DNA from: Streptomyces sp. NRRL S-1022 | GTDB lineage: Bacteria > Actinomycetota > Actinomycetes > Streptomycetales > Streptomycetaceae | NCBI RefSeq assembly: GCF_000720135.1 | Contig: NZ_JOIU01000031.1 | Coordinates: 18,927-82,926, forward strand | Direction of reading: 5' to 3' | Length of the DNA: 64,000 nucleotides | Shown: piece after piece, positions 57,352 through 64,000 of the stretch | Layout of the letters: each line of letters opens with the position of its first letter | How positions within the stretch are numbered: the stretch's first letter is position 1 | Notes under the pieces: generated by a model | The model's database searches: none | What the model was told of the DNA's origin: nothing | The model's input: the letters and a program-made list of their open reading frames with translations, nothing else | Made by a program: the position numbers and the translations under genes

Positions 57352-58464
57352 TTACGGCCGGCTGTCGCGGCGGGCGAGCAGCCACGGCTCGACCACGCCG
57401 AGCCCGCGCACCGGGCGCTGCCACATCGGCTGGAGCGCGAAGCGGTACGTCGGCGGTTCCTCGCCCTCCTTCTCGGCGGCCGCCGCGGCCTCCGCCGCCT
57501 CCGCCTCCGAGGCGGGCGCCTCGCCGGTACGGATCAGCTCCTCGGCGAAGGCACTGTCCACCAGGACGGCGTCGCGCGGTGCTATCGAGGTCAGCCGGGA
57601 GGCCAGGTTCACCGTCGTACCGAACACATCGCCCATACGGGTGGTCACCGTGCCGAACGCCATGCCCACCCGCAGCTCGGGCATCGTCTCGTCGTTCGAC
57701 AGCGTCTCCACCAGCCGCAGCGCGATGTCCGCGGCCGTGCCCGCGTCGTCCGCGGCGTACAGCACCTCGTCGCCGAGGGTCTTGATGAGCCGGCCGCCGC
57801 GCGCGGCGACCAGGTCGGCGGCGGTCGTCTCGAACGCCTCGACCAGTTCGCCCAGCTCCTCTTCCTCCATACGGCGGGTGAGGCGGGTGAAGCCGACCAG
57901 GTCGGCGAAGCCGACGGCGAGGCGCCGGTCGACCATCTCCTCGTCGTCACCCGTCTGCACGACCCGGCCGGCGGAGGCGGCGAGCTGGCGGCGCCAGACG
58001 TAGACGAGGAACTCCTCAAGCTCGGGCAGGAGCAGCTCGACGATCGGGTACGTCACCTCGGTGCGGGTCATCCCGGGCTCGGGGGGCTCGGTCAAGCCCT
58101 CCAGAAAGGAGTCGATCTGCCACTCGGCCAACCGGGCGGTGGTCTGCCCGGTGGACCGGGCCACCTGCACCGCCATCGCCTCGCTCAGCAGGCCCGCCTC
58201 CACGAGGCCGGCGAGCCGGCGCAGGGCGAGGACGTCGGCCTCCGTGAGGGCCTTGGCCTGGCCGATGTCCGCGAAGCCCATCGCCCGCCAGAAGCGGGAC
58301 GCCAGCTCCATGGAGACGCCGGCGCTGCGGGCGGCCTGGAACGGGGTGTAGCGGCGCTCGGCGCCCAGGATGAGCTGTTCGAGCCGCAGGGCCAGCGGGT
58401 CCTCGCCGGTGTCGGCGGCGTGGGGGTCCCCGCCAGCGCCGGAGCCCGTGTCGTCGACGGTCAC
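57352..58464 (-). CDS. cya: Class III adenylate cyclase
   Basis: 370 aa. The C-terminal cyclase domain begins V-G-F-A-D-L-V-G-F-T-R (metal aspartate) and has K-T-L-G-D-E-V-L-Y (substrate Lys and second metal Asp) and V-N-L-A-S-R-L. The N-terminal about 160 residues are a helical regulatory region with a MerR-like E-A-D-V-L-A-L-R-R-L-A-G. GTG start at 58464. By context it matches what I recall as the S. coelicolor cyclase next to birA, needed for cAMP-dependent germination. Confidence 0.88.
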   Translation of the reverse strand: MTVDDTGSGAGGDPHAADTGEDPLALRLEQLILGAERRYTPFQAARSAGVSMELASRFWRAMGFADIGQAKALTEADVLALRRLAGLVEAGLLSEAMAVQVARSTGQTTARLAEWQIDSFLEGLTEPPEPGMTRTEVTYPIVELLLPELEEFLVYVWRRQLAASAGRVVQTGDDEEMVDRRLAVGFADLVGFTRLTRRMEEEELGELVEAFETTAADLVAARGGRLIKTLGDEVLYAADDAGTAADIALRLVETLSNDETMPELRVGMAFGTVTTRMGDVFGTTVNLASRLTSIAPRDAVLVDSAFAEELIRTGEAPASEAEAAEAAAAAEKEGEEPPTYRFALQPMWQRPVRGLGVVEPWLLARRDSRP

Positions 58465-59287
58465 GCCTGCTGCCCTTCCGATCTGCCGCGGTCAGGTATC
58501 GACCGCGCTCAACTCTACGGCAGGTGTGCGCCAGCTCACTCCGTTGGGTTGGGCCGGGGGGGTGCTCGCCGGTACCGGTCACTTACCGGCGTCGCCGCCG
58601 CGGCACCCGGGGGCCAAGCCCCTCGGCCCAGGCCCAGGGTTCCCACCCTCCGACACCGACCACAGACCCACCGCGGCCACTCGCGCAGTCCCCCGCGCCC
58701 CAAGGATCTACACCCAGCCACGCCACACACAGCACCGGCGCAGCCGCACCGGCCAAGCCCCGGGCCCCACCCACCAACACCGACCACAGACCCACCGCGG
58801 CCACTCGCGCAGTCCCCCGCGCCCCCAAGGAACTACACCCAGCCACGCCACACAGCACCGGTGCAGACCCGGACGCCCTGGCCGTCGGCACCGGCCTCGC
58901 GCCCCTAGGGCGTATGGCGCCGCGGTCGCCGACGGCGGGAAGGGGACGGGTCGGGGGGTGTCCGCCCGCAGCGGTTGGCGCGTCGACGCCGGGACTGCTC
59001 GGCCGACCGATTCCGCGCCGTTCCGAGGACGGACACCCCCCGGCGCGGCCCCGACCCCCAGCCCTCGCCCGGCGCTCCGCACGCCCCCACCCAGCCGGAG
59101 AGGCGCCGCAGGCATCCCCACACACGGGCCGCAGACGGACGACGCGCCCAGCCCGCACATCCGCAGCCGCAGCCGCAGCCGCAGCCGCAGCCGCAGACAG
59201 GCGATGCACCCACCCGACGCAGCGCAGCCGCAGACACAGACGGGCGACGCCCCCCGACGCAGCGCAGGCGCAGCCGCCGACGCAGGG
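58465..59287. repeat. Non-coding repeat region between birA and cya
   Basis: 823 bp with no credible gene. A segment of about 90 bp starting at 58653 recurs from 58777 (offset 124 bp) with a few differences, both containing CGCGCAGTCCCCCGCGCCCC. At 59161-59197 the hexamer CCGCAG is repeated about six times, followed by looser copies to 59270. Strand composition is C-rich on the plus strand, so reading frames stay open by bias alone. The first about 60 bp should hold the cya promoter. Confidence 0.75.
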
Positions 59288-60148
59288 TTACGCCGGGCGC
59301 AAGTGGACGATGTCGCCCGCGCCCACCGGCTCCTGTACGCCCTCCTTCGTGGCGATGATCAGGCGGCCGTCACCGTCCAGGGCCACGGCCTCGCCCACCA
59401 CCGCCCGGTCCCCCGGCAGCTCGGCCCGCACCACGCGGCCGAGCGTGGCACAGCCGGCCGTGTAGGTCTCCTGGAGGCCGCTCACCGAGGGGTCGCCGCC
59501 CGCGGCCCGCCACCGGCCGTACCAGTCCTCCAGCGACCGCAGCACCGCGCGCAGCAGCGGATCCCGGTCCGTGCCCAGCGCCCCGGCCAGCGCGAGGGAA
59601 CCCGCCTGCGGGACGGGGAGTTCGTCCGCGCGCAGGGTGACGTTGATGCCCACGCCGACCACGATCCCGTCCTCCCCGGCCCGCTCGGCGAGGATCCCGC
59701 CGGCCTTGCGCTCCTCCCCGCCGACGGTCACCAGCAGGTCGTTCGGCCACTTGAGCGCCGTGTCGACGCCCGCCGCCCGGGACAGCCCGGTCGCCACCGC
59801 CACCCCCGTGAGCAGCGGCAGCCACCCCCAGCGGGCCACCGGCACCTCGACGGGCTTGAGCACGACGGAGAAGAACAGACCCGAGCGCGGCGGCGCGGTC
59901 CAGCGGCGGTCCAGCCGGCCCCGGCCGGCCGTCTGTTCCTCCGCCACCAGCACCGCCCCCTCGCCCGCCTTCCCCGCGGCGGCCCGCGCGGCGAGGTCGG
60001 AGTTGGTGGAGCCGGTCCGCTGCACCACCTCGATCTCCCGGTACAGGCTCCCCTCCCGGACCAGCCCGCGCCGCAGTGCCACGGCGTTCAGGGGCGGACG
60101 GTCCAGGTCGGACCAGCGGCTGTCGTCTGATGGATTCTGCGGCGTCAT
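59288..60148 (-). CDS. birA: Biotin--[acetyl-CoA-carboxylase] ligase
   Basis: 286 aa monofunctional BirA without the N-terminal repressor helix-turn-helix. The biotinyl-AMP loop G-R-G-R-L-D-R-R-W is at 75-83, R-T-G-S-T-N-S earlier binds biotin, and K-W-P-N-D-L-L is the catalytic lysine segment. It attaches biotin to the carboxylase alpha subunits, including the product of the gene at 63878. ATG at 60148. Divergent from pccB, 110 bp apart. Confidence 0.93.
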   Translation of the reverse strand: MTPQNPSDDSRWSDLDRPPLNAVALRRGLVREGSLYREIEVVQRTGSTNSDLAARAAAGKAGEGAVLVAEEQTAGRGRLDRRWTAPPRSGLFFSVVLKPVEVPVARWGWLPLLTGVAVATGLSRAAGVDTALKWPNDLLVTVGGEERKAGGILAERAGEDGIVVGVGINVTLRADELPVPQAGSLALAGALGTDRDPLLRAVLRSLEDWYGRWRAAGGDPSVSGLQETYTAGCATLGRVVRAELPGDRAVVGEAVALDGDGRLIIATKEGVQEPVGAGDIVHLRPA

Positions 60149-60258
60149 GCAAGCCACCCTAGGTGTGGTAAACGACGCACTGCTGATCCGTAGGGCCGCC
60201 ACTACTCTACGGATGAGTAACCGTCCCCCCTTTTGAGCAGGCAGGGAGCCGCATCCCG

Positions 60259-61854
60259 ATGTCCGAGCCGGAAGAGATCGACATTCACACGACCGCGGGC
60301 AAGCTGGCGGATCTCCAGCGCCGCATCCACGAGGCGACGCACGCCGGCTCGGAACGCGCCGTCGAGAAACAGCACGCCAAGGGCAAGCTGACAGCCCGTG
60401 AGCGGATCGAACTTCTGCTCGACGACGACTCGTTCGTCGAGCTGGACGAGTTCGCCCGGCACCGTTCCACCAACTTCGGGCTGGAGAGCAACCGGCCCTA
60501 CGGGGACGGCGTCGTCACCGGGTACGGAACCGTCGACGGCCGACCGGTCGCCGTGTTCTCCCAGGACTTCACCGTCTTCGGCGGGGCACTGGGCGAGGTC
60601 TACGGCCAGAAGATCGTCAAGGTCATGGACTTCGCGCTGAAGACCGGCTGTCCGGTCGTCGGCATCAACGACTCCGGCGGCGCCCGCATCCAGGAGGGCG
60701 TCGCCTCCCTGGGCGCGTACGGCGAGATCTTCCGCCGCAACACCCACGCCAGCGGAGTGATCCCGCAGATCTCGCTGGTCGTCGGCCCCTGCGCGGGCGG
60801 CGCGGTCTACTCCCCGGCCATCACCGACTTCACGGTCATGGTCGACCAGACCTCGCACATGTTCATCACCGGCCCGGACGTCATCAAGACCGTCACCGGC
60901 GAGGACGTCGGCTTCGAGGAGCTGGGCGGCGCCCGCACCCACAACACCGCCTCCGGCGTGGCCCACCACATGGCCGGCGACGAGAAGGACGCCATCGAGT
61001 ACGTCAAGCAGCTGCTGTCGTACCTGCCGTCCAACAACCTCTCCGAGGCCCCGGTCTTCCCGGAGGAGGCGGATCTCGCCGTCAACGACGAGGACCGCGA
61101 GCTGGACACCGTCGTACCGGACAGCGCCAACCAGCCGTACGACATGCACACGGTGATCGAGCACGTCCTGGACGACGCCGAGTTCTTCGAGACGCAGGCC
61201 CTGTTCGCGCCGAACATCCTCACCGGGTTCGGGCGGGTCGAAGGACACCCGGTGGGCGTGGTCGCCAACCAGCCGATGCAGTTCGCCGGCTGCCTCGACA
61301 TCACGGCGAGCGAGAAGGCCGCCCGCTTCGTGCGGACCTGCGACGCCTTCAACATCCCGGTGCTGACCTTCGTGGACGTGCCCGGCTTCCTGCCCGGCGT
61401 CGACCAGGAGCACGACGGCATCATCCGGCGCGGCGCCAAGCTGATCTACGCCTACGCCGAGGCCACCGTCCCGCTCATCACCGTCATCACCCGCAAGGCC
61501 TTCGGCGGCGCGTACGACGTCATGGGCTCCAAGCACCTGGGCGCCGACCTCAACCTGGCCTGGCCCACCGCCCAGATCGCCGTCATGGGCGCCCAGGGCG
61601 CGGTCAACATCCTGCACCGCCGGACCATCGCCGAGGCGGAGGCGAGCGGCGAGGACGTCGAGGCGGTCCGGGCGCGGCTGATCCGGGAGTACGAGGACAC
61701 CCTCCTCAACCCCTACGTCGCGGCCGAGCGCGGCTACGTCGACGCCGTGATCATGCCGTCCGACACCCGTGCCCACATCGTGCGCGGCCTGCGTCAGCTG
61801 CGCACCAAGCGGGAATCCCTGCCCCCGAAGAAGCACGGCAACATCCCCCTGTAG
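60259..61854 (+). CDS. pccB: Acyl-CoA carboxylase beta subunit (propionyl-CoA carboxylase)
   Basis: 531 aa carboxyltransferase that moves CO2 from carboxybiotin to propionyl-CoA (and often acetyl-CoA), giving methylmalonyl-CoA for polyketide and fatty-acid synthesis. Motifs: G-K-L-T-A-R-E-R-I near the start, [13 protein letters not shown], the oxyanion glycines in [10 protein letters not shown], and [11 protein letters not shown]. The length and the adjoining epsilon gene indicate the PccB of Streptomyces rather than AccB; the two are very similar, so substrate assignment is by context. Its malonyl-type product feeds pathways such as the cluster in this window. Confidence 0.9.
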   Translation: MSEPEEIDIHTTAGKLADLQRRIHEATHAGSERAVEKQHAKGKLTARERIELLLDDDSFVELDEFARHRSTNFGLESNRPYGDGVVTGYGTVDGRPVAVFSQDFTVFGGALGEVYGQKIVKVMDFALKTGCPVVGINDSGGARIQEGVASLGAYGEIFRRNTHASGVIPQISLVVGPCAGGAVYSPAITDFTVMVDQTSHMFITGPDVIKTVTGEDVGFEELGGARTHNTASGVAHHMAGDEKDAIEYVKQLLSYLPSNNLSEAPVFPEEADLAVNDEDRELDTVVPDSANQPYDMHTVIEHVLDDAEFFETQALFAPNILTGFGRVEGHPVGVVANQPMQFAGCLDITASEKAARFVRTCDAFNIPVLTFVDVPGFLPGVDQEHDGIIRRGAKLIYAYAEATVPLITVITRKAFGGAYDVMGSKHLGADLNLAWPTAQIAVMGAQGAVNILHRRTIAEAEASGEDVEAVRARLIREYEDTLLNPYVAAERGYVDAVIMPSDTRAHIVRGLRQLRTKRESLPPKKHGNIPL

Positions 61855-61886
61855 GTCCCCAAGTCCTGCCGACCCTGGGAGCGGTC

Positions 61887-62096
61887 ATGAACATCAAGGT
61901 CGTACGAGGCAATCCGACCCCGGAGGAGCTGGCCGCCGCCCTGGCGGTGGTCCGCGCCCGCGCCGCGGCGGCAGCGGCGACGCCGTCCGGCGCACCGGGC
62001 CCGAGGGACGCGTGGTCCGACCCGTCGAGGATCGCGGCGGCCCGGGTCCCCAGCCCGGGTCCGGTGTCCTGGACCCGTACGTACTGGCCGAGCTGA
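61887..62096 (+). CDS. pccE: Acyl-CoA carboxylase epsilon subunit
   Basis: 69 aa. I-K-V-V-R-G-N-P-T-P-E-E-L-A-A-A-L-A-V-V is the epsilon-family start, followed by an Ala-rich helix and the C-terminal W-S-D-P-S-R, ending W-T-R-T-Y-W-P-S. The subunit is peculiar to actinobacteria and raises the activity of the alpha-beta carboxylase. It follows pccB by 32 bp and shares its operon. Confidence 0.92.
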   Translation: MNIKVVRGNPTPEELAAALAVVRARAAAAAATPSGAPGPRDAWSDPSRIAAARVPSPGPVSWTRTYWPS

Positions 62097-62175
62097 CGGA
62101 ATCCGTCCCCGCCGGGCGCCAACTTGAGTAGCAGTACTCAGGCGCCCGGCCCGGCACCGGCCGCACGCTGGACGA

Positions 62176-62304
62176 GTGCTGTGGTCAGACCCCGAAGACG
62201 AGCCGCCGAAAGAACTGCGCGACATGCAGAACATGCTTCGGCGGCTCGGCCTCCTCATGGCTCTGGCCATGTTCCTGATCATGCTCGTGATCGGGCTGAG
62301 GTGA
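62176..62304 (+). CDS. mmpB: 42-aa membrane protein, probably morphogenic membrane protein MmpB
   Basis: A GTG start opens a 42-residue frame: M-L-W-S-D-P-E-D-E-P-P-K-E-L-R-D-M-Q-N-M, then L-R-R-L-G-L and one membrane helix (L-L-M-A-L-A-M-F-L-I-M-L-V-I-G-L-R). The acidic-amphipathic N-terminus and Met-rich helix look selected rather than random. From memory it matches the small protein annotated MmpB in Streptomyces at this place between the epsilon subunit and maf, reported to affect colony morphology. No strong ribosome site is visible. Confidence 0.7.
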   Translation: MLWSDPEDEPPKELRDMQNMLRRLGLLMALAMFLIMLVIGLR

Positions 62305-62336
62305 GCCGGGCGGCCCGGCCTGACTAACCTGACCGC

Positions 62337-62954
62337 ATGACTGCCACACACCGCAGGCGACTCGTGCTCGCCTCCCAGTCCCCCGCCCGGCTGGCCCTGC
62401 TCCGGCAGGCCGGCCTCGACCCCGAGGTGATCGTCAGCGGTGTCGACGAGGACGCCGTCACCGCGCCCACCCCGGCGGAGCTGGCGCTCGCCCTGGCCGA
62501 GGCGAAGGCGTCGGTCGTGGCGGCGAAGCCGGAGGTGCAGGGCGCCCTGGTGATCGGCTGCGACTCGGTGCTGGAGCTGGACGGGCAGGCGCTCGGCAAG
62601 CCGGCCGACGCCGAGGAGGCCACCGCCCGCTGGAAGTCGATGCGCGGGCGGGCCGGTGTGCTCCAGACGGGCCACTGCGTGTGGGACACGGAGGCCAAGC
62701 GGTACGTGTCGGCGACCGCCTCCACCGTCGTCCGGTTCGGCGAGCCCAGCGACGAGGAGATCACCGCCTACGTGGCCTCCGGGGAGCCGCTGCACGTCGC
62801 CGGCGCGTTCACCCTGGACGGCCGTTCGGCGCCGTTCATCGAGGGCATCGACGGCGACCACGGCAATGTCATCGGCATCAGCCTGCCCCTGGTCCGCAGG
62901 CTCCTCGCGGAACTGGGCGTGGGCATCACGGAGTTGTGGTCCCCGGAACGGTGA
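62337..62954 (+). CDS. maf: Maf-family nucleoside triphosphate pyrophosphatase
   Basis: 205 aa. N-terminal [10 protein letters not shown] is the Maf signature, with the catalytic Asp in V-I-G-C-D-S-V-L and later [14 protein letters not shown]. It hydrolyses non-canonical dTTP/UTP-like nucleotides and is linked to septum control. It converges with the membrane protein gene, with 29 bp of overlap at the 3' ends. Confidence 0.92.
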   Translation: MTATHRRRLVLASQSPARLALLRQAGLDPEVIVSGVDEDAVTAPTPAELALALAEAKASVVAAKPEVQGALVIGCDSVLELDGQALGKPADAEEATARWKSMRGRAGVLQTGHCVWDTEAKRYVSATASTVVRFGEPSDEEITAYVASGEPLHVAGAFTLDGRSAPFIEGIDGDHGNVIGISLPLVRRLLAELGVGITELWSPER

Positions 62955-63513
62955 TCCGGGCGGGGACGGAGTCCTGGGGCTCCTCGTCCCCGTCCTGCGG
63001 TTCGTCCGTACGGCTCACCGGCGCGCCCGCGCCGGCCGGGGCCGCGCCCGGCTCCGCCCGCGCGGCCGGCGCCCCGTCCCGCCCCGGCACGCCGTCACCG
63101 GCCGCCGGGCTCTCCGGGCCACCCGTACGGTCGTACGTCATCAGGAGCAGCACGATCAGCCCGAGTACGACCACCATGAACAGGAACGCCGTCCAGCCGA
63201 CCAGGCCCCAGGCGAACGCGCCGAGCAGACCGTGCACGACGGCCGCGCTGATCAGCAGGACGCGGCCGACGCCGGCCGGGGCGCGGTCGCGGACCGCGAC
63301 GAGCACCGCCACCAGGGCGCACAGGGCGAAGTAGAGGCCGAAGACCACCCCGCCGGCCTTCGAGGACGTCGACATGACGTCCGGGTCGAGGCCGGCCAGC
63401 GACATGTCCTGCCGGTCGACGACCACTCCGAGGAACCAGTTCAGCGCGGCGATGAGGACGGCCTCCGCCAGGAGGACGACCGCCACGACCCATGCCACCG
63501 GTCTGCGCACCAC
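62926..63513 (-). CDS. Four-helix integral membrane protein
   Basis: 195 aa from GTG 63513 (GTG 63510 also possible; the open frame extends upstream but without membrane-protein character). Four hydrophobic helices: [40 protein letters not shown], and [16 protein letters not shown] Pro/Ala/Gly-rich cytosolic tail follows. Position between maf and the carboxylase alpha gene is, as I recall, conserved in Streptomyces. Function unknown. The 3' end overlaps maf by 29 bp. Confidence 0.75.
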   Translation of the reverse strand: MVRRPVAWVVAVVLLAEAVLIAALNWFLGVVVDRQDMSLAGLDPDVMSTSSKAGGVVFGLYFALCALVAVLVAVRDRAPAGVGRVLLISAAVVHGLLGAFAWGLVGWTAFLFMVVVLGLIVLLLMTYDRTGGPESPAAGDGVPGRDGAPAARAEPGAAPAGAGAPVSRTDEPQDGDEEPQDSVPARITVPGTTTP

Positions 63514-63877
63514 CAGGCCCCACCCACTCTCACACCGACAGCCTGTTACCCCGGGTTCGTTCCAGACAGCGCGAACGCTACTAACGGGTAAACCGGGGGA
63601 CAAGGGTTCGGGCCGCAGCAAAGAATCATTGGGCCATTCGTAGGGACTCGACAAAGAATCAGAGTGGGCCGCAGCACGCCCTTACAGAGACCTTGGCCAC
63701 ATGACAGGGCTAGGGTTTTCCGAAGGAGTCCTGCGTACCGCGGTGCGACAAGGGCTTTCGCGGGTCGAGCGCGCCTCGTATCACGCTCCGTGTGGGCAAG
63801 CTCACCACTGGGGACGGGTCGAAGTGCCGTGTCGGCAGTCCCTAAACTCGGCTTGTTTCAAGGAGGGAGCCTCAATC
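63514..63877. other. Intergenic control region upstream of the carboxylase alpha gene
   Basis: 364 bp without a gene. CAAAGAATCA is present at 63619-63628 and 63652-63661, exactly 33 bp (three turns) apart, and GGGCCGCAGCA flanks them at 63610-63620 and 63666-63676. TAAACT at 63843-63848 could be a -10 box, but no good -35 hexamer stands 17 bp before it. The arrangement looks like a two-site operator. Confidence 0.45.
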
Positions 63878-64000
63878 GTGCGCAAGGTGCTCATCGCCAA
63901 CCGTGGCGAAATCGCTGTCCGCGTGGCCCGGGCCTGTCGGGACGCCGGGATCGCGAGCGTGGCCGTCTACGCCGACCCGGACCGGGACGCCCTGCATGTC
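63878..64000 (+). CDS. accA2: Acyl-CoA carboxylase alpha subunit (biotin carboxylase), N-terminal fragment
   Basis: Only the first 41 codons are in the window; the gene runs off the right end. [22 protein letters not shown] is the invariant start of biotin carboxylases. The GTG at 63878 follows AAGGAGGGA at a normal distance. In Streptomyces this subunit carries biotin carboxylase and carrier domains and serves several beta subunits, including PccB at 60259. The symbol is assigned from gene order, not from the fragment itself. Confidence 0.85.
   Translation, partial: MRKVLIANRGEIAVRVARACRDAGIASVAVYADPDRDALHV

Noticed and set aside
58536..59465. Several open frames in the birA-cya gap
   Set aside because: Composition-driven Pro/Arg/Thr strings across duplicated sequence; no domain, no start signal.
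1..64000. tRNA, rRNA, insertion sequences or integrase genes that would mark cluster mobility
   Set aside because: None could be supported by eye. The cluster edges at about 3700-3985 and 26213-26385 show no att-like direct repeats or transposase remnants that I can see.

Overview
High-GC actinobacterial chromosome, almost certainly a Streptomyces. The supporting evidence is G/C-rich third codon positions, frequent GTG/TTG starts, mycothiol amidase (mca), a SARP regulator, a sortase-E style LAxTG substrate and an acyl-CoA carboxylase epsilon subunit. From memory, the order hutH - GGDEF - enoyl-CoA hydratase - cya - birA - pccB - pccE - mmpB - maf - accA2 matches the S. coelicolor region around SCO4921-SCO4932, so the right half of the window reads as conserved core chromosome.

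Layout. Positions 1-3687: core genes (end of a hemolysin III protein, TetR regulator, Mut7-C RNase-like protein, DUF255 thioredoxin-domain protein). Positions 3985-26213: a 22-kb accessory biosynthetic cluster. Positions 26385-43290: STAND/TPR protein, mca, greA, an ABC-2 exporter, threonine dehydratase, MarR, a sigma-like factor, cystathionine gamma-synthase, an M48 protease flanked by two paralogous 372-aa proteins, and an S51-like peptidase. Positions 43531-52440: alcohol dehydrogenase with a divergent XRE regulator, a secreted S8 protease, an L,D-transpeptidase lipoprotein and small envelope proteins. Positions 52529-64000: hutH, GGDEF protein, adenylate cyclase, birA and the propionyl/acetyl-CoA carboxylase genes.

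The cluster joins two biochemistries rarely seen together. One strand (15418 down to 6705) carries a tightly packed set: a di-iron fatty-acid hydroxylase-like protein, an MFS exporter, PEP phosphomutase, phosphonopyruvate decarboxylase, a 2-aminoethylphosphonate transaminase and a large FAD/NAD(P) oxygenase. PEP mutase, decarboxylase and transaminase together predict 2-aminoethylphosphonate. The other strand carries a dedicated type II fatty-acid/polyketide set: two ketosynthases, each followed by a KS-like partner without the catalytic Cys, two ACPs, a FabG-type ketoreductase, a FabI/FabL-type (Y-X6-K) reductase, a FabH-type KASIII, an alpha/beta hydrolase, a DsbA/HCCA-isomerase-fold protein, a phosphopantetheinyl transferase and two PlsC-type acyltransferases (one on the minus strand). 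I infer a lipidated phosphonate as product, possibly an acylated aminoethylphosphonate. The structure cannot be read from sequence.

Regulation is unusually legible. A SARP gene (3985) sits at the cluster edge. Two biosynthetic promoters (15605-15647 and 20837-20868) carry SARP-type heptamers close or identical to TTAGCGG at 11-bp steps, ending exactly 8 bp before a TAnnnT -10 box. Next to the SARP gene a pair of TetR-type palindromes 22 bp apart survives in front of a decayed TetR gene.
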